A DNA stretch of 14,073 bases from NCBI GenBank assembly GCA_903823545.1, contig CAIJTL010001346.1, forward strand, positions 1 through 14,073, given 5' to 3'. This document shows positions 1-7,930 of the stretch, piece by piece. Within the stretch, counting starts at the first letter, position 1. Each line of letters starts with the position of its first letter. The notes under the pieces were generated by a model. It was not told the origin of the DNA and did no database searches. It worked only from the letters and a program-made list of their open reading frames with translations. The stretch is from an uncultured Planctomycetaceae bacterium (lineage in GTDB: Bacteria; Planctomycetota; Planctomycetia; Planctomycetales; Planctomycetaceae). A program made the translations under genes and the position numbers.

Positions 1-37
1 AGGGCAACGCCCTAGGCTGGGTACGGCCAGCACCGTA

Positions 38-94
38 AAGGGCCAACGGCCCGGCCCATCAAACCGCGAACAATAGGCCGGGCCGTTGGCCCTT
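38..94. repeat. 19-bp perfect inverted repeat with 19-base spacer
   Basis: Positions 38-56 (AAGGGCCAACGGCCCGGCC) are exactly complementary to 76-94, separated by 57-75. Each arm itself contains a 5-bp stem hairpin with a 3-base loop, so two alternative foldings exist: one long stem or two small hairpins. It marks the junction between a forward and an inverted copy of the REP-like unit. Confidence 0.85.
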
Positions 95-114
95 GGTTGA
101 AATTGATCCCGTTA

Positions 115-133
115 CCTGGGGCGTCGCCCCAGG
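115..133. repeat. REP-like hairpin, 8-bp stem and 3-base loop
   Basis: CCTGGGGC, loop GTC, GCCCCAGG. On the + strand it is followed by the 146-158 hairpin. On the - strand it is followed by the 76-94 hairpin arm. It can therefore serve as first hairpin of two divergent repeat units. Confidence 0.8.
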
Positions 134-229
134 CTGGTATGAGACGGGCCTTTGGCCCTGAAATCCCAAAGACCGGCAAACCACCGTCGCCACCAACAAC
201 CTCATTCCCATCAACCCGGAGTCGCGACC

Positions 230-682
230 ATGCCGCAATCGTTGAGCCTTGTGATTGTGCATGTCGTCTTCAGCACCAAAGAACGGCGGCCGTTTCTGAA
301 TGCCGACACGCGACCCAAGTTGCATGCCTACCTCGCTACCGTCGCGCGCAATGCCGGGTGCGAGGCGTATCGCGTTGGCGGAGTTGCCGACCATGTTCAT
401 CTCGCGATCCGATTGTCGCGCACGATCACGATCGCCGACCTGATCGAGACTCTGAAAACCTCGTCATCCAAATGGGTGAAGACACAATCCACAGACTTGG
501 CCGCGTTCTCATGGCAACGCGGTTACGGCTGCTTTTCGGTCGGCCCATCGGATTTGGACGCACTCATCAAGTACATCGACGAGCAAGAAGCCCATCACAT
601 CCACCGTACGTTTCAGGATGAGTTCCGCATGTTCCTTACGAAGTACGGCGTCGAATTCGACGAGGCGTATGTGTGGGATTGA
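230..682 (+). CDS. IS200/IS605-like Y1 transposase (REP-associated tyrosine transposase type)
   Basis: 150-residue single-domain HUH transposase. This family cuts and joins single-stranded DNA next to small hairpins through a tyrosine. Visible motifs are the metal-binding HVH (His55, His57) in VADHVHLAI, a conserved WQRGYGCFSV block at 95-104, and the catalytic helix IKYIDEQEAHH with Tyr115, which matches the KYIREQEKH region of IS200 TnpA. The C-terminal block, from RTFQDEFRMFLTKYG to the end YVWD, is the usual end of this family as I recall it, so the protein looks full length and intact. The ATG at 230 is chosen over an upstream in-frame ATG at 152 because homologues start M(P/S)QSLS, and GGAG at 218-221 gives good spacing. 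No tnpB or accessory gene is adjacent. The hairpin cluster just upstream, and no equally clear one downstream, suggests a RAYT-type domesticated or REP-mobilising enzyme rather than a complete IS. Family call is firm; the RAYT role is inferred. Confidence 0.93.
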   Translation: MPQSLSLVIVHVVFSTKERRPFLNADTRPKLHAYLATVARNAGCEAYRVGGVADHVHLAIRLSRTITIADLIETLKTSSSKWVKTQSTDLAAFSWQRGYGCFSVGPSDLDALIKYIDEQEAHHIHRTFQDEFRMFLTKYGVEFDEAYVWD

Positions 683-905
683 ACAACCAAAACCATTGAG
701 TGCATTGGCAGTGAATTACGGTGACGCCAAACTGCAGCCCACACCAGCAATCACAGCACAGTCTACATCGCGAACGGGGTAAAGATCTATCAGCGAATGC
801 TGACCGTCGAGAAACCGAAGATGTAGTGTTAGCGTGGGAAACGAATATTGTGGCTGACTCAATCAACTTAAGGATGCCAGCAGTACTTGCCGGGAGATTG
901 GTGGA

Positions 906-1820
906 ATGGCCGTTCCTGATTTTCAATCCATGATGTTGCCCCTGCTCGAAGCAATCGCAGACGGTGCGGAGCACTCGAACTCTGCAGCTTTCGACTCAGT
1001 TGCCAAGCAGATGAATATCGCAGCGGAAGACTTGCAGTTGATGCACTCGGGCGGCGAGCAAACAGTCTTTTACAACCGTGTCGCTTGGGGAAAAACCTAT
1101 CTTAAAAAAGGTGGGCTCCTAAAGAGTCCCAAACGCGGCACTATTCAGATCACTGAGTCCGGTCAGCGAGTGTTGAGGAACAAGCCCGCGAAAATCGACA
1201 TTCGTTTCTTGAAGCAGATTGGAGGGGCCGACTGCCTAAAGCCTTCACCAACCACTGGGGTTGTGCAACTTGAGGACTCCGTCAATGAATCGAGTGCCGC
1301 GACTCCTGAAGATCTCATTGAATCTGGCTACCAATCTCTTCGTGAGGCGTTGATTCTGGACATCATTGAGCAAGTCAAACGCTGCTCACCGCAGTTCTTT
1401 GAACGGCTTGTAGTGAAGCTGCTGGTGGCGATGGGATATGGAGGTTCGTTGGAGGATGCTGCACAGGTTCTCGGCCGCAGCGGCGACGGCGGGATTGATG
1501 GGACGATCAAAGAAGACAAGCTCGGACTGGATGTAATCTGCATCCAAGCCAAGCGTTGGGAAGGGACCGTCGGTCGTCCCGTCGTCCAAGCATTCGCAGG
1601 CAGCATGGAAGGCTTTCGTGCTCGCAAAGGGGTGTTAATTACGACCTCCAATTTCTCCAAAGACGCCGAGGACTACATCACACGTATCGAACGGAAGATT
1701 GTTTTAGTCGATGGCCAGCGCATGGCTGAGTTGATGATTGCGCACAACGTTGGAGTCACCATCGTGCAAACCTATGAAATCAAACGCGTTGATACCGACT
1801 TTTTCGGGGAAGAGGAATAA
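906..1820 (+). CDS. mrr: Mrr-type restriction endonuclease
   Basis: 304 residues, the same length as E. coli Mrr and collinear with it. The N-terminal winged-helix Mrr_N domain covers about residues 1-95 (FYNRVAWGKTYLKKGGLL and the ITESGQRVL wing). An acidic linker of about 100-150 follows. The C-terminal PD-(D/E)xK nuclease domain covers about 155-290. Catalytic features seen are FE at 165-166, GDGGIDG with Asp198, and VICIQAKRW with Gln214 and Lys216, the D-QxK form typical of Mrr_cat. The VGRPVVQAFAGSM and KGVLITTSNFS blocks also match the family. Mrr enzymes cleave modified (methylated) DNA and need no cognate methylase; none is seen here. ATG at 906 is preceded by GGGAG at 892-896. The stop overlaps a downstream in-frame ATG by one base (TAATG), so coupling to the next gene is possible but functionally unlikely. 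It probably acts in defence; the exact substrate cannot be read from sequence. Confidence 0.93.
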   Translation: MAVPDFQSMMLPLLEAIADGAEHSNSAAFDSVAKQMNIAAEDLQLMHSGGEQTVFYNRVAWGKTYLKKGGLLKSPKRGTIQITESGQRVLRNKPAKIDIRFLKQIGGADCLKPSPTTGVVQLEDSVNESSAATPEDLIESGYQSLREALILDIIEQVKRCSPQFFERLVVKLLVAMGYGGSLEDAAQVLGRSGDGGIDGTIKEDKLGLDVICIQAKRWEGTVGRPVVQAFAGSMEGFRARKGVLITTSNFSKDAEDYITRIERKIVLVDGQRMAELMIAHNVGVTIVQTYEIKRVDTDFFGEEE

Positions 1821-1873
1821 TGTCTTTCAATGTGTCCTGCAGAGTTACTGAAATGATTCAAAGAGAAAAGAAA

Positions 1874-4800
1874 ATGAACGTGATGCGATTCGTTCGAATT
1901 GTGGCTGTGATCGGTTTGTTTCATTGCTTTTCAATGTTCGCAGGTGCGGCGGACTCGAAGCCTCTTAAGCTGCTGTATCTCGGAGACAACGGGCATCATC
2001 AACCGCGGGCTCGGTTTGGGCAGTTGCAGCCGGTGATGAAGGCTCGTGGGATTGAGCTGGAATACACGGATGTCGTTGGCGATCTGAATGCTGAGAAGCT
2101 CGCGAAGTTCGATGGACTGGTACTGTTTGCCAACATCGACAAGATCGAGGACGCGCAAGCCAGGGCTTTGCTGGATTACGTCGCGAGCGGCAAGGGATTC
2201 GTCCCGTTGCACTGTGCGAGTTACTGCTTCCGCAACAACGACGATGTCGTCGCGCTGATGGGCGGACAGTTTCAGAGACACGGAACCGGCACGTTTCGAG
2301 TGACTCCGACCGACGCAGCGAAGTCGCATCCGTTGATGAAGGACTATCGCGGGTTCGAGAGTTTTGACGAGACCTACGTGCATACGAAGCACAACGAAAA
2401 AGATCGCGTTGTGCTGGAGACTCGCGCGGAAGGCGAAGGACAGGAACCTTGGACTTGGGTGAGAACTCACGGCAAAGGGCGAGTCTTTTACACCGCTTGG
2501 GGACACGACGATCGAACTTGGGGCAATCCGGGGTTTCAAAATCTCGTCGAACGGGGCATTCGCTGGGCCTGCAATGACGATGTGGGCAAAGTGCCGAGCT
2601 TCTCGGATCGGCCGGAAATGACCGCTCCGCGCAAAGACGTGAAGCCGTTTGAGTATGTTGATTCGGTGATCCCGTTCTATCCGCCGAGCAAGCAGTGGGG
2701 TGTGATCGCCGAGCCGGTCAAGAAACTTCAGAAGCCGCTGTCGGCGGAAGAGTCGATCAAGCATTTCATCACGCCGGTCGGTTTCGCGGTCGAGCTGTTT
2801 GCGGCAGATCCGGAGATCGGCAAGCCGCTGTCGATGAACTGGGACGAGCGGGGCCGACTGTGGCTCTGCGAAACGCTCGACTATCCGAATGAGTTGCAAG
2901 AACCGACGAAGGGCCGCGACCGCATCCGCATTTGCGAAGACACCAACGGCGACGGTAAGGCGGACAAATTCACAATCTTCGCCGAAGGACTGAGCATTCC
3001 AACCGCGATCGTGTTCTATCGCGGTGGCGCGATCGTGCAGGACGGCACTCAGACGGTTTATCTGAAGGACACGAACGGAGACGACAAGGCCGACATCCGC
3101 AAGGTGCTCATCACCGGTTGGGCTCTGGGCGACACACACGGTGGCGTGAGCAATTTTCAATACGGGCTCGATAACTGGTATTACGGAATGCAGGGCTACA
3201 ACAACTCGAAGCCTGTATTCGACGACGGCAAGAAAACCGGCGAGTCGTTCCGGATGGGGTTCTTCCGATTTCGATTGGAAGGGGAAAACGATTCGGCTGC
3301 GGTAAAGGATGTCGAGTTCCTGCGATCCACGAACAACAACACTTGGGGACTCGGCATCAGCGAAGAGGGTTTGATTTTCGGCTCGACGGCGAACGGCAAT
3401 CCGAGCGAATACATGCCGATCGCGAATCGGTACTACGAAAAGGTGCGCGGCTGGTCGAGCAGTGTGCTCGGCGGTATCGCGGATCGAAACAAGATTGACC
3501 CGCTCAGCGACAAGGTTCGCCAAGTCGATCAACATGGTGGCTTCACAGCAGCGGCGGGACACGCACTCTACACAGCGAGAAGTTGGCCGAAGGAGTACTG
3601 GAATCGCACGGCGTTCGTCTGCGAACCGACTGGAAAACTGGTTTCAACATTCGTGCTGCGACCGGATGGAGCTGGCTTCCGTTCAAACAACCCGTGGAAC
3701 ATCCTCGCCAGCGATGACGAGTGGTCCGCTCCGATCATGGCCGAGGTCGGTCCCGATGGCCAGCTTTGGGTGATCGACTGGTACAACATCATCGTGCAAC
3801 ACAACCCGACTCCGGCTGGCTACAAGACCGGCAAAGGGAACGCTTACGAGATCGACCTTCGCGACAAGAAGCACGGCCGGATTTATCGCGTGGTGTGGAA
3901 GGGAGTGGAAGAGGAGAGGAGTGGAGGAGGTGGGGAGGGACTTCCGCCGAACCCTGATCTCACGACGGTCGAAGGACAGCTTGATGCGTTGCAGACGGGC
4001 AACCGTTTGTGGCGGTCGCACGCTCAGCGGTTGATGGTCGAGAACAAAAACGCCGACGTGATCCAGCAGTTGATCGCTCTTGCGAACGATCACGCCGTGG
4101 ACGAGATCGGTCAGAGTAACGCGTTCAATCACGCGGTCTGGACTCTGCAAGGGCGAAGTGCGCTCAACGGCACGAACACTGACGCGACGAAGGCGCTCGT
4201 TGGAGCATTGCGGCACAACTCAGCGGCGGGGCGGATCAACGCAGTGCGAGTGCTGCCTCGCGAGGCGAAGTCGGTCGAGGCGATCGTGTCGAGCGGCATC
4301 TGCCAGGACAAAAACCCGCAGGTTCGGCTCGCGGCTTTCCTCGCGCTGTCGGAGATGCCCACTTCCGCGAAGGCCGCGAATGTCTTGGCTACCGCTTTGA
4401 CTCGTCCGGAGAACGCGAACGACCGCTGGTTGCGAGATGCGATCACGTCGGCGGGAGTGGCTCACGATCAGCACTTCTTGGTCGAACTGGTGGAGACCTC
4501 GCATCGGCCTTCCGTCGGAAATGTCTTTGATGGTCCGGCTAGGGAAGTCATTCGTCGCGTTGCCGAGCATTACGGTCGCGGTGCTCCGAGCGAATCCGTC
4601 GGCAAGGTGTTGATCGTGAACTCGGGGCGAGGAGTTGGTCCGGTTCTCGAGGAGACGATCGCTGGAATCGCGGCCGGTTGGCCAAAGGACAAACCGGCGA
4701 AGCTCGACGAAGCCGGTGAGAAATCGCTGCTCGAATTGTTGAACCGACTCGCACCGGCACAACGCGGAGTTCTCGTAAACCTCGCGATGCGGCTGGGCAG

Positions 4801-6295
4801 CAAGTCGCTCGAATCGCACGTCGCCGAGATCGCGAAGGGATTTTCGTTGATCGCGTCGGACGACAAAGCGAAGGATGCGGATCGCATCGCGGCGGCGAAG
4901 CAGTTGGTTGAGTTCAAAAAGTTCGATGCCGAGACAACTTCGACGTTGGCGAAACTCATCACGCCAAGAACATCGGCGGAGTTGGCGACGGGACTCGTCG
5001 AGGCGATCAGTCTCAGCGAGTCCACAGCATCGGGCGAGACGCTCATCGGCAGTTGGCCGACGCTCACCCCAACTGTTCGTCAAACCGCGATGCGCGCATT
5101 GCTCGCACGAGCGGATTGGACGAAGTCGCTGATCAGTGCGATCGAGGCGGGTGCGATTGAACTCGGCGACATCTCGCTCGAACAAAAGCAGGCACTCGCG
5201 AATCATCCGGACAAGGAATTGCTGAAACGAATTAAACCGCTTTTGGCCAAAGGAGGCGGGCTGCCAAATCCTGATCGTCAGAAGGTCATCGACGAATTGC
5301 TGCCGGTGATCGAGACGACCGGCGACGTCTCGAACGGCAAAGCGGTCTTCAAGAAGACCTGCGCGAAGTGTCATACGCACTCCGGCGAAGGGACCAAGAT
5401 CGGTCCCGACCTGACCGGCATGGCCGTGCATCCGAAGCACGAATTGATCATTCACATTCTTGATCCGAGCCGCTCGGTCGAAGGGAACTTTCGCATCTAC
5501 ACGGTGCAGACCGACGACGGCAAAGTTTTCAACGGCCTGCTCGCATCAGAAAGCAAAACGGCGATTGAGTTGATCGATACCGAAGCGAAGAAGCACACGA
5601 TCCTCCGCGAGAACATCGAAGAATTGATTTCTTCGAAGAAATCGCTGATGCCCGAAGGTGTCGAGAAGCTGCACACGCCGACCGAACTGCGAGACTTGTT
5701 GGAGTTCCTGACTCAACGCGGCAAGTTCCTTCCGTTATCGCTCGACAAGGTCGCATCGGTTTCCACAGCGAAGACGATGTTCCACGACGGCGAACACGAC
5801 GAGCAAAAGCTGATCTTCTCCGACTGGAAACCGAAGATCTTCGAGGGCGTTCCGTTTGTGCTCGTTGATCCACAAGAGGGGAAGACGCTCAATGCGATCA
5901 TGCTCAACGGCACCAATGGAGACAAACCTCCGAAGATGCCGCAAGCGGTCACGTTAACGTGCAACTCCCCAGCGAAAGCGATCCACTTCCTCGGCGGCAT
6001 CAGTGGCTGGGGTTGGCCCGCTTCCGAAAAGGGAACGACTTCGGTCACTGTGCGAATCAAATACGCGGATGGTCAGATTGAAAATCACGCACTGCTCAAC
6101 GGCGAGCACTTCGCCGATTACATCCGCCGAGTCGATGTCCCGAAATCCAAATTCGCATTCGCCGTTCGAGGCCAACAAGTCCGCTACTTCAACGTCTTTC
6201 CAAAGCGTCAGGAGAAGATCGAATCCATCGATCTGCTCAAAGGCCGCGACGTAACCTCTCCGGTGGTCATGGCCGTGACGATTGAAGGCCCCTAG
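1874..6295 (+). CDS. ThuA / PVC-type beta-propeller / HEAT / cytochrome c fusion protein
   Basis: About 1,473 residues, exported. A signal peptide (RFVRIVAVIGLFHCFSMFAGA) precedes a ThuA-like domain at about 30-235, with LLYLGDNGHHQ, GFVPLHCASYCF and VFYTAWGHDDRTW. Next is a planctomycete-type propeller of the TIGR02604 kind at about 290-680, with DTNGDGKAD and DTNGDDKAD Ca-loop-like motifs and a WVIDWYN segment. HEAT-like helical repeats follow at about 690-1130. A cytochrome c domain (TIGR02603 type) at about 1145-1300 has the haem motif CAKCH at 1163-1167 and candidate axial Met1259 in SLMPEG. A C-terminal beta-sandwich-like region ends the protein. These proteins are thought to be periplasmic, haem-bearing, and to act on sugars or polymers; the substrate is unknown. 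The frame is open from an ATG at 1820 that overlaps the mrr stop and has GGGGA at 1806-1809; ATG 1874 is preferred because it sits directly before the signal peptide. Confidence 0.9.
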   Translation: MNVMRFVRIVAVIGLFHCFSMFAGAADSKPLKLLYLGDNGHHQPRARFGQLQPVMKARGIELEYTDVVGDLNAEKLAKFDGLVLFANIDKIEDAQARALLDYVASGKGFVPLHCASYCFRNNDDVVALMGGQFQRHGTGTFRVTPTDAAKSHPLMKDYRGFESFDETYVHTKHNEKDRVVLETRAEGEGQEPWTWVRTHGKGRVFYTAWGHDDRTWGNPGFQNLVERGIRWACNDDVGKVPSFSDRPEMTAPRKDVKPFEYVDSVIPFYPPSKQWGVIAEPVKKLQKPLSAEESIKHFITPVGFAVELFAADPEIGKPLSMNWDERGRLWLCETLDYPNELQEPTKGRDRIRICEDTNGDGKADKFTIFAEGLSIPTAIVFYRGGAIVQDGTQTVYLKDTNGDDKADIRKVLITGWALGDTHGGVSNFQYGLDNWYYGMQGYNNSKPVFDDGKKTGESFRMGFFRFRLEGENDSAAVKDVEFLRSTNNNTWGLGISEEGLIFGSTANGNPSEYMPIANRYYEKVRGWSSSVLGGIADRNKIDPLSDKVRQVDQHGGFTAAAGHALYTARSWPKEYWNRTAFVCEPTGKLVSTFVLRPDGAGFRSNNPWNILASDDEWSAPIMAEVGPDGQLWVIDWYNIIVQHNPTPAGYKTGKGNAYEIDLRDKKHGRIYRVVWKGVEEERSGGGGEGLPPNPDLTTVEGQLDALQTGNRLWRSHAQRLMVENKNADVIQQLIALANDHAVDEIGQSNAFNHAVWTLQGRSALNGTNTDATKALVGALRHNSAAGRINAVRVLPREAKSVEAIVSSGICQDKNPQVRLAAFLALSEMPTSAKAANVLATALTRPENANDRWLRDAITSAGVAHDQHFLVELVETSHRPSVGNVFDGPAREVIRRVAEHYGRGAPSESVGKVLIVNSGRGVGPVLEETIAGIAAGWPKDKPAKLDEAGEKSLLELLNRLAPAQRGVLVNLAMRLGSKSLESHVAEIAKGFSLIASDDKAKDADRIAAAKQLVEFKKFDAETTSTLAKLITPRTSAELATGLVEAISLSESTASGETLIGSWPTLTPTVRQTAMRALLARADWTKSLISAIEAGAIELGDISLEQKQALANHPDKELLKRIKPLLAKGGGLPNPDRQKVIDELLPVIETTGDVSNGKAVFKKTCAKCHTHSGEGTKIGPDLTGMAVHPKHELIIHILDPSRSVEGNFRIYTVQTDDGKVFNGLLASESKTAIELIDTEAKKHTILRENIEELISSKKSLMPEGVEKLHTPTELRDLLEFLTQRGKFLPLSLDKVASVSTAKTMFHDGEHDEQKLIFSDWKPKIFEGVPFVLVDPQEGKTLNAIMLNGTNGDKPPKMPQAVTLTCNSPAKAIHFLGGISGWGWPASEKGTTSVTVRIKYADGQIENHALLNGEHFADYIRRVDVPKSKFAFAVRGQQVRYFNVFPKRQEKIESIDLLKGRDVTSPVVMAVTIEGP
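3892..3940 (+). repeat. 49-base cytosine-free G/A-rich tract inside the propeller-cytochrome gene
   Basis: From 3892 to 3940 the coding strand contains no C and only five T, in GGAG/GAGG-like repeats. It encodes a low-complexity segment (about residues 673-689, VEEERSGGGGEG) just after the RIYRVVWKG end of the propeller and before the helical-repeat region. It behaves like a flexible interdomain linker. Several GG/GGG runs could allow G-quadruplex formation, which I infer only from composition. Confidence 0.6.
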
Positions 6296-6785
6296 CAAAC
6301 GAGCGATTGTTTCGAGTTCGTCTGCGCTACTTTGTTCTCCCGATAATCCGTGTCCAATTTCCTGGGATTGATTGAGAAATTAGACATGGATTACAGGGAA
6401 GGCGCGGAATGAAAGTTACTCACGGAAGCGACACCATCAAACTCCGCGACTTGGCTTGATTGGGACGGACTGCGAAATAAGAACGTCAGGCCCACGCCTA
6501 CAAAAGCTTTGCTTCCTGAAACGCAATATCTGTCATTGCCAACGAGCGTGGTAAATTTGCCAGTTTGTTTTTGTCATCAAGCGATCGACGCATTCATTGA
6601 GGGCTTGGTAACGTCAATCAACTGGACTCACTCACAATCAAGTGACTATCCGGAAGGAAGACGATCAAGCACAACATCTCGGTCAATCGAATTGTTGAGG
6701 TCACAGAAGACGAAGAGTGATCCCTGACGTCCAAGGGACCTTACGTGAGAGCCACAGCAATCACCCATTTTTCGGAGCCACTCCC
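6296..6785. other. Intergenic region of about 490 bases without a convincing gene
   Basis: Apart from the hairpin at 6338-6399, I see no supported feature. A 72-codon open frame at 6509-6727 has no recognisable domain and no clear ribosome site. A 16-codon frame at 6409-6459 is too short to support. The promoter for the 6786 gene should lie in the distal part, but no -35/-10 pair stands out. Confidence 0.5.
6338..6399. repeat. Long imperfect hairpin downstream of the cytochrome gene
   Basis: Arm 6344-6360 (TAATCCGTGTCCAATTT) pairs with 6377-6393 over 17 positions with 15 Watson-Crick pairs, one G-T pair and one C-A mismatch. A 16-base loop separates them. After a 2-base internal loop, four more pairs form (TCCC 6338-6341 with GGGA 6396-6399). 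No T-run follows on either strand, so it is not a standard intrinsic terminator. It may be a degenerate member of a dispersed repeat whose motif resembles ATCCGTGT/ACACGGAT. Confidence 0.7.
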
Positions 6786-7085
6786 ATGTCCAAATTCAAC
6801 GCAGTTTTTACGGTGTTGGTCGCAGTCGTCCTTGCCGTCGGATTGCTCGGAACACAGTCGGCTCGGTCCTATCAAACGACTACTGACTCGAAACCGATCC
6901 GCTGGGAATACATTTCGGAACCAGTCGATGCGAATTCTGTTCAATCGAAGATCAATGAATGGGCTGGCCAGCAATGGGAGTTCGTCGCGATGGTCGAGAC
7001 CGATCGATCCGTGGAAACAACGGACAAACCGCGCATCATCGTCGACAAGTTTCAGGTGACGGCGCGCCGAGCGGTCAAACAGTAG
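6786..7085 (+). CDS. Small exported DUF4177-like protein
   Basis: 99 residues. An N-terminal signal peptide or membrane segment (FNAVFTVLVAVVLAVGLLG) ends in a polar region near residue 28. The mature part, IRWEYISEPVDANSVQSKINEWAGQQWEFVAMVET, followed by a VDKFQVTARR strand, has the pattern of DUF4177: an initial W-E-Y strand, a helix ending in a WEFVA turn, and a final strand with basic residues. Function of that family is unknown. ATG 6786 is chosen because GGAG at 6774-6777 is well spaced and the hydrophobic segment follows at once; the frame is open upstream to 6717. The next gene starts 63 bases after its stop in the same direction, so the two may form an operon. The DUF4177 assignment is by pattern only. 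Confidence 0.72.
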   Translation: MSKFNAVFTVLVAVVLAVGLLGTQSARSYQTTTDSKPIRWEYISEPVDANSVQSKINEWAGQQWEFVAMVETDRSVETTDKPRIIVDKFQVTARRAVKQ

Positions 7086-7147
7086 ATTCATTCGGCGATG
7101 AATCAAAAACGGAATCGCGGCTTCGTGTCAGCTCAAGGAATCAAAGC

Positions 7148-7777
7148 ATGTTGCGGAACAAAGTCATCTTCGCTTTGTGTGTGATGTCACTCTTCATCGG
7201 GAAGGTCGCGGAAAACGCCTATGCCGGTGAGTTCAACGAAGTCTTGAGCATCGGCGACAAAGCGCCTGTTTGGGAAAACTTGCCTGGAACTGACGGCAAG
7301 AAACACTCGCTCGCAGACCTGAAAGACAAGCCGGTCGTCGTGCTCGTCTTCACCTGTTTGAGTTGTCCGACAGCTGTGGATTACGAAGAGCGAATTAATG
7401 CTTTAGCGAAACAACACTCAGGATCAGATTCGAAGGTTGCTGTCATCGCTGTTTGTGTTAATCGCATCGAAGCGGACCGGCTGCCGAAGCTCGAAGCACG
7501 AGTGAAAGACAAGGGACTTTCTTTCGTTTATCTGTACGACGAATCGCAGAAGATCGCCAAAGACTTTGGCGCGATCTTTACCCCTGAGTTCTATGTTTTC
7601 GATCAAGATCGCAAATTGGTTTACATGGGCGCGATGGATGACAATACCGATCCGCGAATGGTCAAACAGAACTTCGTCGACGTGGCAATCTCTGCCGCGC
7701 AAAAGGGTGACAAGCCCAAGGTCACCGAAACACTCGCTCGAGGTTGTCGTGTGCGGTACGCACGCGAACGTAAGTAG
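7148..7777 (+). CDS. Exported redoxin / thioredoxin-fold peroxiredoxin-like protein
   Basis: 209 residues with a signal peptide (cleavage likely after AYA, residue 26). The AhpC/TSA-redoxin fold spans about 33-185. It shows LSIGDKAPVW, LADLKDKPVVVLVFTCLSCPTAVDYEERI with a Cys70-x-x-Cys73 motif, and the cis-proline loop FTPEFYVFDQDRKLVYMG (Pro146). The C-terminal TLARGCRVRYAR resembles the VGCSIKW tail of the PRX_like1 group. In that group the motif is usually CNHC; here it is CLSC, so the His between the cysteines is replaced. Probably a periplasmic thiol oxidoreductase; partner unknown. ATG 7148 has AAGGAA at 7135-7140. The frame is open upstream to 6959, overlapping the preceding gene in another frame, but the signal peptide supports 7148. 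Confidence 0.87.
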   Translation: MLRNKVIFALCVMSLFIGKVAENAYAGEFNEVLSIGDKAPVWENLPGTDGKKHSLADLKDKPVVVLVFTCLSCPTAVDYEERINALAKQHSGSDSKVAVIAVCVNRIEADRLPKLEARVKDKGLSFVYLYDESQKIAKDFGAIFTPEFYVFDQDRKLVYMGAMDDNTDPRMVKQNFVDVAISAAQKGDKPKVTETLARGCRVRYARERK

Positions 7778-7916
7778 GCGAGTGTCTGAAATAGGCGATT
7801 CGCACAGAGCCGACAGAATTGAACGGCGTTCGATTCAATCACACGTTGTCTACGACTTTCGCTGATACGGCAATTGAGTCACACTGGCCCATTGAGTCAG
7901 CAGCATCTGCAAAATC

Positions 7917-7921
7917 GGGAG
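7917..7921 (+). promoter_or_regulatory. Ribosome binding site deciding the TTG start at 7931
   Basis: GGGAG lies 9 bases before TTG 7931. No in-frame ATG exists near the N-terminus, and the other upstream TTG codons (for example 7874) have no comparable site. Confidence 0.55.
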
Positions 7922-7930
7922 ACGATCAGG

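Larger units (their letters stand above)
1..158. repeat. Cluster of GC-rich REP-like hairpins (BIME-like)
   Basis: At least five short perfect stem-loops are packed into 158 bases just upstream of the transposase. They are AGGGC-aac-GCCCT at 1-13, GGGCC-aac-GGCCC at 40-52, its inverted copy at 80-92, an 8-bp stem with a 3-base loop at 115-133, and GGGCC-ttt-GGCCC at 146-158. They fall into a recurring two-hairpin unit: a first hairpin ending in GCCC, then a short spacer (aggctgg in two cases), then a GGGCC/GGCCC hairpin. The unit appears forward, inverted, then forward. This alternation resembles the bacterial interspersed mosaic elements built from REPs. The left end may continue beyond the window. 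The palindromes are read directly; the BIME analogy is inference. Confidence 0.75.

Noticed and set aside
97..621. 174-codon + strand frame overlapping the transposase
   Set aside because: It runs through the hairpin cluster and overlaps the well-supported transposase in another frame; no recognisable domain.
721..933. 70-codon + strand frame upstream of mrr
   Set aside because: No motif or ribosome site, and it overlaps the mrr start.
1931..3562. 543-codon open frame on the - strand
   Set aside because: It lies fully antisense to the ThuA/propeller coding region. The translation is Arg/Leu/His/Val-rich with no domain, as expected from codon bias of the real gene.
4220..5455. 411-codon open frame on the - strand
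   Set aside because: Antisense to the HEAT-repeat part of the same gene; Arg-rich, with no motif.
6509..6727. 72-codon + strand frame in the 6.3-6.8 kb gap
   Set aside because: Low-information sequence, no ribosome site, no signal peptide or domain.
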